This document shows positions 1 through 23,502 of a stretch of DNA of 64,000 nucleotides, one piece after another. The notes beneath the pieces were generated by a model that saw only the letters and a program-made list of their open reading frames with translations, was not told the origin of the DNA and searched no databases. The translations under genes and the position numbers were made by a program. Source of the DNA: Baylisascaris procyonis (Eukaryota; Nematoda; Chromadorea; Rhabditida; Ascarididae); assembly GCA_037389465.1 (NCBI GenBank), contig JAZARR010000179.1, forward strand, positions 1,074,501 through 1,138,500, in the 5' to 3' direction. Positions within the stretch are counted from its first letter, which is position 1, and each line of letters opens with the position of its first letter.

Positions 1-109
1 TCCTTCCGCCATTTTTCATCATTAAGCCAACAATTATATCCCTCGGTAAGTGTAATGAAAACGGTGATTTTCAAGTAATGCTGCACTGGTTTCTCTTTTT
101 TTTTTCCAG

Positions 110-3006
110 GAATACGACAATCGGCATTGGAGATCAGGTAAATCTCAATAAAGATCAAACTATAAGAACATTATAGGCTAGACGTTATCACCAGCCGATT
201 GTTCAAAGAAATAATCCACAAATCATGTTCAAATCCATTCGTTCCGATATGAATCAGATGAGTGAATAAGAGAAATTCAAGTGCACAACACATCTGATTC
301 ACTTACTGCAGCCTCACAATTTCTATGAGCTTCTTCGGATGCAAATCAACTTTCAGAGTTATAAATTTCCTTCTTCGACTAGTGAAATTTTCAGATGCTT
401 TCCAAAAACTCAAAGTTATATCTCAACTTCTTCAGATGCAATATAACCTTTCCATAGAATATAGATCTCTTTCCTCATAATGAACGCCATCAGAATTATA
501 CGTTATCAGCCTCGAATATAAAAGAATAAGATTGGAAGATGCGTCTGATTTGAATATATAAAAGTAATGAAATATAGACAACTCTAAGTCAGGACGTGCT
601 GAACTAAAATAATTAATTAGTGGGAAAATAGTAATCGCTATTTTCCGGCCGGTCGAATAAGCTTTATTTCCGATTTAAAAATTTAACATCGTCAAAATTC
701 TTCACTTTTCCACATTGCCGATTTGCAAATTTCATCTACGATTGTCAAGTTTTATGCATTGAGATGGGAAATTGATAATTTTTGGCTCTTATCATCAATG
801 GGCTAAATTTAAAAACGGATCGAACATATCGTCGAATTAATCAACATATTTGAGAATATGCCAGATAGGCTGTCAGGATGTTTTACTTTTCATTTTTTTT
901 TTAATTTCAATTTATACCACCTTGAAGTGGAAAAATGTGCAAAAGGTAAGTGAGTATGAATAATAAAGAAGAGCAAAACATTTCACAAAACGAACGATTA
1001 TAATCTGAACGAAACAGGAAGCCATTCAATGCTTAAGAAAAGCTATGATTTTTGAGCTTTTATATTCCTTTCATTTGTTCAATCATTTCGACATTTACAA
1101 GCAAAAAGTAGAATGGGCACAATAATGCTTTTTTCAATCGTCCATATTAATCTTTTACCAAAAAAAAATCCGTTTTCCTGATACCCACTCATTAATAAAT
1201 GTATGCAAATTTTTTGTCACTTTTATGTATCGATAGCACTTTTCATTGATTAGTGTATAGTGTGATAGCTATCCTAGGTGGCTATCCTATGATGTACAAT
1301 ATACCCGTCAAGCTCTATAGCTTTAGATTGAATAGCTTGAAATTGGAACAGACAGACCTACACATATATACTCAATCAGACATTGCTGACATATACAGAC
1401 ACGACTTAATCAAAAGATGGTTTTGCAAAGCAAAATTACAAGAGCGCTTAACAATTTCGATAATTTAGTTCTTTATAATTTCAAAAGCGGAATTGCCTTG
1501 GTAACATAAGGATCGGAGTTAATAAACTACGCACTGAGAATGACCCCCTCCCTTCCTTTCATATAGTAAAGGGCGTCAAAATTCCAGTCTTCTGATGCTG
1601 CTTCTGAATACCTCCTTCCTCTCATGTCGTAGAGGGCGTCAAAATTCCAATCGCGAGATGCTTCTGATCAAGTTTTCTATTCGATGTAATTTATATCATA
1701 TTAGGTACCTCATTGCATTGTTTATTTTACAGGCTGTCCATAATTCTTCAAAGAGGATCTAATTTTTTTTTTTTCATTTATCTTCCATTCCTATATCAAT
1801 ACTCTCATCCATCAATACTCGGAGTTATGCATTATGTTGGATTGATACGAAGAGAATGATTTCATTTAATATGAAAATGAACATTTTTCTTCTTTTTTTT
1901 TAAATAACAGCAAAACCAGAAGCGTAATAAAATTCGTACTTTAATTTTTCAATCCCCGTTTTCGGGCATCTTCCAATTCCTTTGAATTTCAATTCTAATT
2001 CTAATCCCATCTCTCCTCAGCCATAATTACCTTGAAATATACGATATGCCAGGTATATCCTTTCAATGCTAATAAAATATACCAAAGGATTTAAGAATTT
2101 TTTTAACCGTTTTTGCACGAAAAAATACTGCATTCTTTAAAAATGACCTTTTGAAACGTCTAGATAGCCAATTTGAAGACTAACCTGGTGATATTGAATA
2201 ATTTTTGTAGACTGCAGCCGATATAGGTGCTATATCGATGTATGATATCTCGATATATGGTGGTGATAAGACAAAGCTTACGAGAAAAGAGCGTATGAGA
2301 CGACGTGCGAGAAGAATGATAAAAGCGGGTCTTCGTGAGGATCAGTATGTCACTGCTAATTCATTCATTGTTTTTATTGCCTTGGGCTATTTTTATATTA
2401 TTGTTTTAATCTAGAATGAAACCACTTAATTATGGACTATTAAAATAGTGCTGAAAGCATAATTACAACACAATCACACAACTATTATGTATTTTTTTTT
2501 CCAACATTGCACTAAAACTTTGCGCTCAGCTTATTCAGAGGGGACTAGCTTAAGTAAGAAGAGGAAGAGAGGGATGGGAAGGGGGCGAGCAAGAAGGACG
2601 GAAAGCGCAGTGTGGAAACTATTTCTTAATGTAAAACTTAATTTCATGATGATATAAATTACTGCTGACTATTTTAGTCTCCGAATAACTCAAAAATTAA
2701 ACTCAGGGATATAGGAGGGGAGATGGGAGGGGGGGGGATTGGCTGGATTTTAACAGCCTTCTCGATTGAACTATATAACTAACAATAAAAAGCATTATCA
2801 TAACTATGTTTAATTCATTATAAACAATTATCTCGAACCTCTAATCTAATTTCAGGTGTTATTGTTGCTCATTGGAAGGAGTACCGGTTACCGCATGTCT
2901 CATAATTGGTTCAGTGATCCTTTTTGTAGTTTCTTGTGTTTTCTTAGTTACATTTATGCTAGCCGGTTTCAGTATCACACAAACAATCACCGAACCAGGC
3001 GATTAA
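110..3006 (+). CDS. Unrecognised small membrane protein, 3' part (5' end outside window)
   Basis: Three exons read in one continuous frame: 110-137, 2211-2344 and 2856-3006, joined by canonical GT..AG introns with matching phases. The stop is TAA at 3004-3006. A further upstream exon at 27-45, ending at a GTAAG donor, would join in phase but is weak. The visible product is about 100 residues. A polar start (NTTIGIGDQTAADIG) is followed by a very basic stretch (TRKERMRRRARRMIKAG), a Cys cluster (CYCC), and then one hydrophobic segment of about 25 residues (ACLIIGSVILFVVSCVFLVT), ending in a short polar tail (TEPGD). This pattern suggests a single-pass membrane protein with the basic side before the membrane. 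I do not recognise the family and assign no function. The exon calls rest on phase agreement and protein-like composition. The N-terminus lies left of the window. Confidence 0.6.
1555..1675. repeat. Two-copy tandem repeat, 63-bp period
   Basis: The 16-base core GGGCGTCAAAATTCCA occurs at 1571 and again at 1634, inside a longer similar unit that runs from the CCTTTCAT/CCTCTCAT start to GATGCTTCTGA. It lies in an intron of the left-edge gene. The copies have diverged. Confidence 0.7.
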
Positions 3007-6000
3007 CTTCAATGATCTCGAGATTCTACATCATTTTAGTTCATCAATTCCTCATTTCATACTTCATCATTTGTCAATGCTAATTTCACAATTATGACAT
3101 AAAAATTTCTCTTACTTCTTTTAAAGATTTCCCCACTCATGCTACGATTGTCAGTCGAAATTATTGGACGTCTGTTTTTCAAAATGTTCATTATTTCCGA
3201 CTCAAATATCGTCTCATCAATAATCATTGATTGACTCTCTATGCGATACTTCCATTTTACGAATATATTTGACTGTGTAAATTTCTCTGAATAATTAATT
3301 CAAAACATAAAAATCTAAGTAAAATAAAATATTTAAAATTTCCACTTCATTTATAAATGTTAATTTGCGGTTTTTGCAACATTTCAATATGCATCGCTTC
3401 CACTTATTGCTAAAAGTTATTCCGTTATATCGATGCTAGAAATTTACATTTTTCAAACAAGTCGGCTGTTGAATATCTTCATTGGAGGATTACGATCCAT
3501 GTGTAGTGCATAGAATGGTGTATAAGTCAGCACATCTTGAGGTATGAGGATATCTACTCACGATGATAGCAATAATAAAAATGACTCTACTTCATAGAAA
3601 AAAATTAAACAGTAAAAATTCTTGATTGAGGCTCAAAGCGTTATGCAAAATGTTGGTCTTAGAACCAAAAAGATTAGTTTATAAGGGGAAGGTGATATAT
3701 GCCAGAGGAAAGTTTTTTTCCGAGTTGGAAGGATATTTGAATTATTGACAGCTGCAATAGAAACGATTGTAACAATACCGACTGTAATAAAATCCCAAAA
3801 TTTATTGTTTATATTAAGATTTTTGATCTCATTGGCTATAGAAAGGAATTATTAAAGTTCAGAAGTATGGAAATTGTTGGCTTATTACTGAAATTGCTTA
3901 GATGTAATCAAACATTCAAAGAAACTTTCGCGGACAGTCTTTTCGATTTGCGTTCAATTTATGAAGTGTGATTCCCTTAGCTAATTCTATGGACATTCTT
4001 CTAAGTCGTATAGTTAAATTATGCTTTAGGCGAAATACAGAATAGTATTCAGGTTTTGTGCAAGTGATTTCTGAAATTTATTAGCCTATTAGACGATCTA
4101 GCCGAATGGCATTTCTTGCAAAAAGATCAAAACAATATTTTAAAGCTGATTAAATTTATTAGCATTTTAACGTTACTTGCGATAATTCCCTAATATGCAA
4201 ATTAGCCTATCGGCACGAATATTCTATCGAATTTTATGGTCAAAAATATTAATTTTTTTTTTTTTTTTAAATCTAATGGCATATATTATTTTAGTGTTGT
4301 AACTAACTGATCTAGGAATATTCATTCATTCTGTTTTAGTGAATTCGTTACTCGTCTATTTTAATCTCGTTTTGATCTCTATTTTTCGTTCTTACTTAAC
4401 TTTTTTTTTTGATTTTTGATCTCTTTATGTGCCATTCTTCGATGTTATTCTCGTTATTTGTAGATATTTACAAAATGTATTATTTTGCTCTGCTTATTAC
4501 TTCAATCACATTGCTATATTTTTTTTTCTTTTTTTTTCCCCATTTTTCTTTCTTCTCTTCTTTTCTTCTTTCTTTTCTTTTTCTCTTGCTGTATTGCAAA
4601 TTGCTCAATGAGTGCAATTTTTTTAACGATTCTTCATCATCATCAATTAATTCGAATTTTCATTGAATATTGCGCTATAAATAATCCTTATATAAAAAGT
4701 GAAATAAATCAATATTTAAAAAAAAAAATATTTCAAATAATAAGTCAAGATATTTGCATAAATGCAAATTTATTCAGCTCAATTTGTCGTATTAACACAA
4801 TATTGATCTCTTGTAGTTTAATGCTTACATCGCAAGGCAATAAGTCAACTGTGCGATTATCGATTGCTAAAGCATAGTGCTTGTATTATAAGCGAGCAGT
4901 CTCGACGATGTGTCGACGCTGCATTGTCGTTTCTTTCGGATTTGATTATTGCTTGTTACATTCACTTTTATTTATTTGTTTCAAATTTTTTTTGATTTAT
5001 TTTTTGATAAATAATATGACTGAGCTTTAAATAAAGCTTTGAATAAAACAGTCATAGAACTTTAAATAAAATTGCATGAAGTGGTTGAAATTTTCACTAT
5101 TATTAGCCATAATAGGGTTTATTATGCACTGTCAAAATGAAAATTATGAAGATACGTTTCAAACAATTGTTTCCGGCGTTTTTGTGCTCTTTTACAAAAT
5201 CGCATTTGCATAGCGTATTTTATTGCATTGTCGTATCTATGATGCTTGTGTCTGTGATGTATGTATATGTCTGCAATGTACGTAAATGTCTGTGATGTGT
5301 AGGTTATTTTACATATTTGTTTGGATTTACGAGTACAATTGCAGAAGCACATCTTGCGCTAAGTTCCTTCCGGAGCGTTTCCCGATTTTCTTTATTAATT
5401 CATTGGCAATGGATAATCTTTTCTTTAGTCAATCGGTCTCAAGTGTCTCCTTCCGGTAAAATGGAAGATTTTTTTTAGATGATAGGTAAGTTGTGAGAGA
5501 AATAAATTTATGACCGAATATGCGCACAAATCGCACAGAAAAATACATTGTTCTATTGTGCAAGTTAATAGTGACTGAATGATTAATTTAATAGATAAGA
5601 TTGTCAAATACATAGGTCTTTCACCTTACTTGATGCACCTTTTGCTTATTCCCCAATTAGTTGTGATTTTATAAAATTTTTGAATACAAATATTGAATTT
5701 CATAGAATTTAAAATACAGAAATTTTTATTTATTATTTTGCATTAATTTTTGGTGAAAATATTGAAGCAAAAATGACATTTTCAAAGGTGAATTATTTAT
5801 TCAAATGGGAAAATTGGAGTTTTAGAGTATAAATCCATTCCCTCATTATGTACAAATATACGAAACTGGATTCATGAAAGGAAATTTTTTCGTGGATAAT
5901 TACTCTCCTTTTGAATGTTTAGTTGTCAAAATTCCATACAAAACATCCTTTCAAATATTATTTTATTAATTTTTTTAAATTTGTGTTTGCAAATAAAATC

Positions 6001-6840
6001 TATTGCTTCACAAATCATCTTCAAAGAAAATGAATATAAATATTTTTTGCTGTTTTAATTTATTTTCGAAATTCCTTTGAAACTTTTGTTGACATGTTTG
6101 GTGACTTTAACGTTTTAGTTGTAATTTTAAAAAACCGACAATAAATGATTTGGAAAATGTGGTAATTTTTTCAAATAAAATCATCATATTTATTTACATA
6201 CCTTTGACATATTTGATGATCACTCTTTTAAACTTTTTTGTAATGTTCACTCTTATCTTCACTCAGTATTTTCACCTTTGGTTGTTCTTCGTAGATGTGT
6301 GTTAGTGTTTTCAGGTTAGCAGTCCATAATTTTAGAGTTCCAACGATAGTCTTATATTCGGACCTTCGCATCGCGTCCAAAAAAGTTTGATAGATGCATG
6401 TATGTTGCAAATGATGTTTGCATTTTGTTGCATAGATCGTTTTTACATATGCAAATTTCTTAACATGCTGCAAAAAATATGCATTTTAATATTTTTGTTA
6501 ATTATCTGAGTTTAAGTTTTATTTCATTTTTATTGAATATGTTTTAAGAATTGTAAGAAGATTTGCTCGATTCTTATCAAATCATATCAGCATTGATAGC
6601 TTATTCTCCGCCTTATCTTATCAAAATGTTGTTCCCAATAAAACGACTCAAACGTTAAATGATCGATGCTTATTGATTATAATCAAACGTCGATATTGAT
6701 AGAAATATTTCTTTTTTGATTGGCGTAAAACAAAATTGAACTTTAGAGAATTGCTGGTGTCATCCATCTCGTGGCTCCATCGCATTAGATAAAAGAATAG
6801 GGAATTCGTCGTACAAGTTCTGCTCTTCGCAAATCTTTAC
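3007..6840. other. Intergenic, no gene seen
   Basis: This stretch is AT-rich with long T and pyrimidine runs, for example 4505-4590. The open frames in it are low-complexity Phe/Ser or Tyr/Ile strings and none shows a recognisable domain. It holds the 19-bp minisatellite at 5250. Confidence 0.6.
5250..5306. repeat. 19-bp tandem repeat, 3 copies
   Basis: GTCTGTGATG, GTCTGCAATG and GTCTGTGATG begin at 5250, 5269 and 5288, an exact 19-bp period. The rest of each unit is more variable. A related sequence lies just before it. Confidence 0.7.
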
Positions 6841-6844
6841 CCCG

Positions 6845-6854
6845 TATATAAATA
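6845..6854 (+). promoter_or_regulatory. TATA box of the aldehyde dehydrogenase gene
   Basis: TATATAAATA lies 59 bases before the proposed ATG at 6913, in a locally less AT-rich patch (CCCG..CGAGG). The spacing leaves room for a 5' leader of about 30 bases. It is assigned by position and motif only; trans-splicing of the leader cannot be excluded. Confidence 0.45.
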
Positions 6855-6912
6855 CGAGGAATTGTTTGTGTATGTGGAGTTCGCAATTCAAAAGTATACA
6901 ATAAAAATATCG

Positions 6913-16920
<10,008 letters not shown>

Positions 16921-17091
16921 GTGACGATTTGACTGCTTTCTTTCGATTCGCTCAGATGAGAAATGATATATGCCTTTTTGAGCAATTAATTACTCGTTTA
17001 TGCATTCACTTATTAATTTTTTTTTTGTTTTTTTTTTATCGTCAGAAAATTGTCCATTTTTATTATAGTTACATTTATATTCTCTTTTCTT

Positions 17092-17116
17092 GTGTGTGTG
17101 TGTGGGGGGGGGGGGG
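17092..17116. repeat. (GT)n-(G)n compound repeat
   Basis: A short GT run passes directly into about 13 G residues. The same order recurs at 45456-45483. Confidence 0.8.
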
Positions 17117-18422
17117 AAAGAAGGGGAAAGGGTCATAGCAAAATTAAACTGAATCAGTTTTATGATTTTGACCGCTCATTTTGGCCTCTCTCAGTGAGGG
17201 AAAAAGAGAGAATTCATCTAAATTTCCGTCAATTTTCTAGTTAAACAGTACAATTTTGAACTATGGTGAACTGTAATCAAAAGAAATTAGATGATCTCTA
17301 TTCTCTTGTCGCTATCAATGACATAAAGATTGCGCTATAAGTTCTTTTCCAGCATTTTTTTAAATGAACTTTTTCGAAATATGTCTCTAGATTGCAGCAT
17401 GACGAGATTATATCTGAGCATAAGTCGGTTTATTTGTCTGTCCGTTTGTCTGAAACCAATGAAGTAGGAATTTAAAAAAAAAAAAAATTAATTTATATAG
17501 TCTACAATTCAAGTTGATCCACCGATTTCAGTGAAGTTATAGGCATTTAAACATACTTAGAAATAAATATAGATGATGCGATCGAACGTTTTACATTTTA
17601 ATGCAAAACAAAAAAAACAAAGCTTCACACAGATGGTCGATTCATTAGAAGTTTTATTGTCTTATTGCTTATGCTTCGTTATATTTTTTGCAGTTTGCAA
17701 TGTTGGTTAGTCTAATGAAGTGTTTTGCATATTTCTATCAATTCATCTATTACAACTTCCGACGTTTTTGTTGATAGAAATGCATATTTATGTAACGAAA
17801 AGGAAATGAACGAAAAAATTTTGAAAATTTTCCGAGTTTTTTCAAAGTTTTCAGAGAAAATTTTCAAAGTGGCTACCATTTGAAAATTTTTTTAGAATAA
17901 TTTTCCAATCACAAAATGCTTGAGATAGTGACCATCGTTTAAGTTCATTTTTCATTTTTTTTCCTGCAAAATTCAGCATTAGCGATTCGATTGTATTATT
18001 AAGGTGGGATTCAACGTCTGTTTTGAGTATTATTATACTATGTTATTTCGTTTATATAGGTTCTTACAGTGATTGTTCTCCAAATACATAGGGTATTTTA
18101 GATGCGTTTCTTTTAATAAAGGCTTTATTTTAAATAGAAGTTGCCTGACAAGTTGGCAGATAAGTTTTTATCTCACTTTACTTTTGTAGTTTTTATTGAA
18201 TAAAATTCAAACTGTAACGATATCGTCCATTGGTAGATAAACCGACGCCGACGCCCGTCTAGCTTTCCTAAATTTGCAGCCCTATGTAGTATCGGGTCAC
18301 TCAACATTTTTAATCGCTGCATTTCTGTGGTGTAGATAGGCGTCGATGTCGTTTCCGTATACGTTTGCTATGTGTAAATGAATGAAAGAAGGTATCTCCC
18401 ACAATCCGTTGTGTTGCGGTTG

Positions 18423-18560
18423 ATGGTTAAGGCCAGGTTTTATCAGTTAGTTTGGCCAAGTCTCCGTTGATCTAATGGTCACGGCCAAGTTTCATTAGTT
18501 AATTTGGCCAAGTCGTCGTTGATCTAATGGTTAAGGCCAAGTTTTATCAGTTAGTTTGGG
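18423..18560. repeat. 52-bp tandem repeat, about 2.6 copies
   Basis: Units starting ATGGTTAAGGCCAGG, ATGGTCACGGCCAAG and ATGGTTAAGGCCAAG begin at 18423, 18475 and 18527, an exact 52-bp period. The shared interior is TTAGTTTGGCCAAGTC..GTTGATCTA. The third unit breaks off after TTAGTTTGGG. Confidence 0.85.
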
Positions 18561-19257
18561 CAGATTGTTATCGATATTTTCTTCGTTGCCCTGTTATTAA
18601 AATTCGTGGTCGCAATGATTCACTGAAGAGGGTTCATTCTTCTTTCAATGTCTCAGTATGCTGGATAAGCCCATTGTATACTTCTCCAAAGACATTATTT
18701 GTCAGTACTAAATTGTCAGACATTGTCAGACAATTGCGGCGCAACTATTGGTGGCGACGCGTTTCTGAGTACGTACATATGCCTGTTTGTCTGTCTGTTT
18801 GTTTGTTTGCCACTTTCATGAGTGGACTATGAATACTACGATGCTGCAGTCTATTGGGGTGTAATATACACCATAGGTGGGCAATGTTTCTCGTCCACAG
18901 ATCACATTCTCATTCAGCGAAGCATGTTGCCCCGAATATGCTCTTTTCTACAAGTGTTGTAAATACGATTGGTGCATATGCCTTAGGGCTAGCCTTTGCT
19001 GCGTAAAGATTAGCAAGTTAACATTGGATTTTCCCTTCAAGTGGATTTTTGGTTCCTCTTATATGCGTACTTCTCAAGTAGTATACATTTGAAAGTTGGC
19101 GAATTGGTTGCATAACGTATTTCGAAAAAGTGTATAATATACGTGTTGCACTTTGCATATACCTATAACCTATGCATCGTATAGAAAAACAAACAAAATA
19201 TACCTACAACTATAGATTAAACTGCGTCAGGTGCCTACTTTGCGTCGCTAAATATGG

Positions 19258-19283
19258 TCGACGTGATTGGAAGATCACGTCGA
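19258..19283. repeat. Perfect 10-bp inverted repeat
   Basis: TCGACGTGAT and ATCACGTCGA flank a 6-base spacer (TGGAAG), giving a short perfect hairpin. No flanking gene explains it. Confidence 0.75.
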
Positions 19284-20839
19284 TTGGAAGTGTTAGGTGA
19301 ATACAAACAAGTTAAAGTTAATGAATGGAATACGAGCAAAGCGTAAAGAATATTCATTCTCGCATCAAGAGATTTCAGATGATAGAAAGAAAAATTTTCT
19401 CATCAAAGAATAATGCCCGAAAAATTCGAAACTCGCAATTTAATCAAAGAAATTAACGCCTATGAAAAACATAAAGAGGGGAACGAATTTCACGTCGACT
19501 CCTTGATCTAATGACGTAAAACGAGTTGAAGAATTTGTTACGGTTGAGGCGGAAAGGCTTAAAAATTCGCTCATTCTAAATTTTTTAAACTCTCTTTAAG
19601 CTGATAAAAGCTTAATTTAAAATCTTATTGTCAAGTGACAGCCGCAAATCAGATGACAGCTGCAAACGAAAAAAAAAAAGTTCCCAGACGTTTAGGTGAT
19701 CCTCGAGTGGTGAATCGCCCACTGTGACATACACCATTACGTGACCATCTATTTGCAATTATGTTGGCCAACATGTCTGTAAATTTGTAACTTTTAAAAG
19801 CGCTAAAAGATTGATTGAATGATTGATTGGTTGTACTGCTTGAACGACCTCAGTTTATTTGTTCCGTAGAAAAGTTGAAGGTTTCTTGATAACGTTTTTG
19901 GCGATTACGATAGCCGGCTGCCTCTTAATTGCGGTGTAAAACCTTTTAATTCGTATGTACCATGCGGATATCCATGTTAAATTTTCAGAAAATTTAAATC
20001 TTACTGAGCTCTAAAAAATATTCTATAAATGACCTTTACTTCCTATAGTTTAATTTATAACAATAATTTTAAATTCCACCTATATGATTTAAAAAAAGTT
20101 TGATTTAAAAAAACCACGTATACATCTAGAGATTTCACAAAAATATGTCGATTTAGGTGTACGAGACGATTATATCAGGCACAATTGTGTTGCAAAAAAA
20201 GGCTTCATTGAATGTTTGGCAGCTCAACGTCTATGCTGCTAGGCTCACATATACGATTACGCTGCTTTATCGGCGAGGTTTTTTTTTATTGCCCTAGCTG
20301 TTAGATTAGCTTCTATCATTTTTTCAACTGAGTTTTTTCTCCATTTTTTATAATCTTATTTTTAATTATTTTGATAAATATATTTATATCATATTTAAAT
20401 AAAAATTTTTTTAATGCAATTTATAGTCGATATTTTTTCAAATATTTTTTTTCTGCAAATATATATTTTCATTTTTTTTGAAATAAATTATATTTTTCTT
20501 TTTCAGTTGCTATTAATTTTTTTCTCTTCTATCGTTTTTTTTTTCTCTCATAAATTTCAAAAGTATTTATCATAGAGAATGTTTAAAATCTATTCGCTGT
20601 TTTATTTCTGAACCAATGATGATAGAATTGTTGCTGAAAATCCTTTACACGTAATTCAAATGATCCATGATGGTGGTTAAATATTAAAGTTTAATCACTT
20701 ATTCCTTAATTATTTATTGTTTTTATCCTCTTTTCGTATTCAGTTGTTTCCGCATTTTTTTCCGAACACCTCAAGATAATAGAAATGCCACTAAGTATTA
20801 TACCATAGAAGCCTCGATCAGATAAAGCAAAAACTGCGG

Positions 20840-20909
20840 GTCTGCGGATGGTATTCTTCCTACTTCCTCCCCTCCACCCCCCTCAACCGCGTCTGCGGAT
20901 GGTATTCTT
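20840..20909. repeat. Two-copy direct repeat, 51-bp period
   Basis: GTCTGCGGATGGTATTCTT occurs at 20840 and at 20891. The copies are separated by a C-rich pyrimidine spacer. Confidence 0.75.
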
Positions 20910-21030
20910 ATTGGTCACCAAAAACGATGGTTACCATTTAAGTATGAGCTAGACTAAAAAGGTGATTGTAATAGTGTAATATAAAACGTCATTAATCATT
21001 CGCAAACACTATTTTACAAAATAATATTTC

Positions 21031-21088
21031 AATTTCCATTGGTCAGTACTATCGATTTTAATTTCCGTTGGTCAGTATCATCGAGACA
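21031..21088. repeat. 29-bp direct repeat, 2 copies
   Basis: AATTTCCATTGGTCAGTACT at 21031 is repeated with two changes at 21060; both copies continue into ATCGA. Confidence 0.75.
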
Positions 21089-23318
21089 AGATGGTTTAGA
21101 CGCACACATGCAGCTCATTTCACGTGACGACGCAAGGAAGAGGTCACTCACTAGGGGTGATTTTCGCGCGCTGTTACAAATTCAAACGTAAGCGTGGGGG
21201 GCGGTACATCGCTGACCGATAAGAATGACCATTGCAGCAACACTGATGCTCTCAACCTCGCGACTAGACATTTGATCACCGCCTAGAGCGTACCTTTCGC
21301 GCGTTTATTAAACTTGTCTGCTAAATTAGCCTTACCGTAATCTATTCGAATCGGCTGATTTACTCGCAGCTATTTATTTCATTATTAAATCTACTATGTT
21401 TCTTTAGCAGATGTTTTATTTTGGTGATTTAATTCTTTTCGTTTATGTGTTCGTTTATGCTTCTACCGCAATTATTAAGCGGAATGCTGAATAGGTTTAA
21501 TTGGACATTCTGAAGTATTAAGACTAGAAATGTTTGTATCTAGATGCGACGGTGGTTGAAACGTTGCCTATAAATCCAAATCGCTTTGAGCGCCATTTTA
21601 TCGCCGAAATTCTAGCTTTAAGCATATTATATTTTACTAGTCAGAAAGCGCGGTTTCAAGATATATTCCACTGATCAACGAACCCATTCTAGGTCGTGGG
21701 AGACATATGTTTTTTTTAGATTTGAGGAGTTGAAAGGCATGGAATCGAACTCGAATCCACAATACTTTAGCATCTATATTTGCCTCTTAGCTAAATCTAC
21801 TTTTTTTCTCATTCAAAAATATGACGAGAATTTTATCGAAGAGTTGGTATGATTCGCATTTTTACATCCCATTCATTTGAGCGACCGGTTCCACAAATTA
21901 TTTTTGAAAAAAACAAGATGAAATCTCATATTTTATTTGGTTTCAACGACCGTGCAAATCTTCAACAAAAAAAAATTTATTTTGTTCGACCTAAGCGGTG
22001 TTTGAAAAAATTCGACCGGCTTAAAATGCCTATAAAAAAATTTTTTTTGGCAGTTTTAAGTTTTATAACACTCTTTGAGTTCGATGGAACAATACAAAGA
22101 AAAAAGATTTAGGAGTTCAACGCATAATGTCGATTTTATCCACCAATTTTCACAATTCTAGCTCCAGCGGTTCCGGAGTTGAAACTATTGGACAAGCAGA
22201 TATACTCATAGATACGCGCAGAAATGGACTTAGTTTAATTGGTTCTACAGATGCGAATTTGCAAAACTGCATTAAAGGGAGGTGGCATTCCTATCTCAAC
22301 TTCTCAATAACTTATTGGAGAAAGTTTTATTCGCCCCGATTTGGAGAGCTTCCTTTCCGATGGGAAGAAAAACGAGTTGTCAAGTTCGTTTTCACGTTGA
22401 AATTTTTCTGTCGCCGATAATACCTGTGGGAAAGGTTTTATCAAATAATTTTAATATGCATGCATATTTGAACAGTCGACACTAGACACCTATCGCATGA
22501 CGAAAAATACGCGTATATCTCTTGTCGCGTATTTTAGTAACAATGTGATCAATATCAGTTGTTGAAGTTTTGACAATTTTTTGAACTCAAGGTTCTATAT
22601 TTTTAATAATTCAACTGAAGAAATGGTTGAATTTTTCATTTTTTTTTCAGTCTAACTCATAAAAATCGAGAGTCTATCAGCAGTTATTAAAATAAATTTC
22701 AAAAAAAGTTGAAAAATATTGGACTATTGCCAAATTTTTCGAAAATTGTATTTTTTTTTAAAGTTCAAAATTTAAATGTGCGTGGCAAAGAATCGTTATG
22801 GCGCCAACAATAATACAGACAACACACATGAGTAGTAAACGATAGGACGCGTTGTGTTTGTGTATCGTCGAGATACTGCGTCGTTGCGCTTCTCCGAGTC
22901 CTGCTTAAGCGCATTTATAGCGAGTATAAATGTAAAATAAAATTCTGTTTTTTTATTATTCAATTTAATATATGTATATTTTATTTATTTGCAATTATGT
23001 ATGTTGTCCAACTTGTATGTTTCCAGCTTGGATTGCCATTGTCTTTAGTAAAATAAGCTTAAATCACCTTGATTAAATTTGCCTATTAGTTTTATATGGT
23101 TTGCGAATGTAAGAGAGGATTTGTGGTGAATTTTCAACTATGGTTGTCTCTTTGAATATTTTTGTGTCGGATATTATAAAAAATAAATCCCTTCTTTGCC
23201 GAAATAAGATCGTTTACGAGAGTAGTTGTTTGGAAGTGAATATTCAAAAGTTGTAGTCTTCATATTGTGATCTTCAATTCTTAAGTTGAACTAACAACTG
23301 AATTAGATAAGCTATAAA

Positions 23319-23355
23319 AGCTTAGGTAAAAGCTGTCACAGCTTTCACCTAAGCT
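23319..23355. repeat. 18-bp-arm inverted repeat (hairpin)
   Basis: The left arm AGCTTAGGTAAAAGCTGT is matched by a right arm that is its reverse complement except for one position, with a single base between. Runs of TAAAAGCTTAG flank it. It could be a cruciform or the remnant of a small inverted-repeat element. No transposase is nearby. Confidence 0.8.
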
Positions 23356-23464
23356 AAAAGCTTAGCAGCTAAAGATTAGATAAAGCTTCACAAACATGTT
23401 TGTTATTATCTGCTATCAAAGGAATCAAACATTTTCCTTTCAAATAATATAAATTTATTATTAT

Positions 23465-23502
23465 AATCGACTAAATATTATAATAATAATATTTAGTCGA
23501 TT
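23465..23502. repeat. Perfect 16-bp-arm inverted repeat
   Basis: AATCGACTAAATATTA is followed by a 6-base spacer and then its exact reverse complement TAATATTTAGTCGATT. It lies about 110 bases beyond the preceding hairpin, so the two may belong to one structured element. Confidence 0.85.

Noticed and set aside
1..45. Additional first exon ending at the GTAAG donor at 46
   Set aside because: The needed frame has a TAA at 23-25, so only 27-45 after an AAG acceptor could be coding. This is too weak to include in the CDS span.
4409..4877. Overlapping Phe-rich open frames (85 and 130 codons)
   Set aside because: They come from T-rich low-complexity DNA; no protein-like composition or splice context.
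21720..21810. tRNA-like segment on the minus strand (TTCGAGTTCGATTCC, possible 7-bp outer stem)
   Set aside because: The enclosed length is too short for a nuclear tRNA, no D arm or anticodon arm can be drawn, and the supposed T arm has only four pairs.
22127..22420. 97-codon open frame on the plus strand
   Set aside because: No recognisable family, no compatible neighbouring exons, and no promoter signs. Left uncalled.
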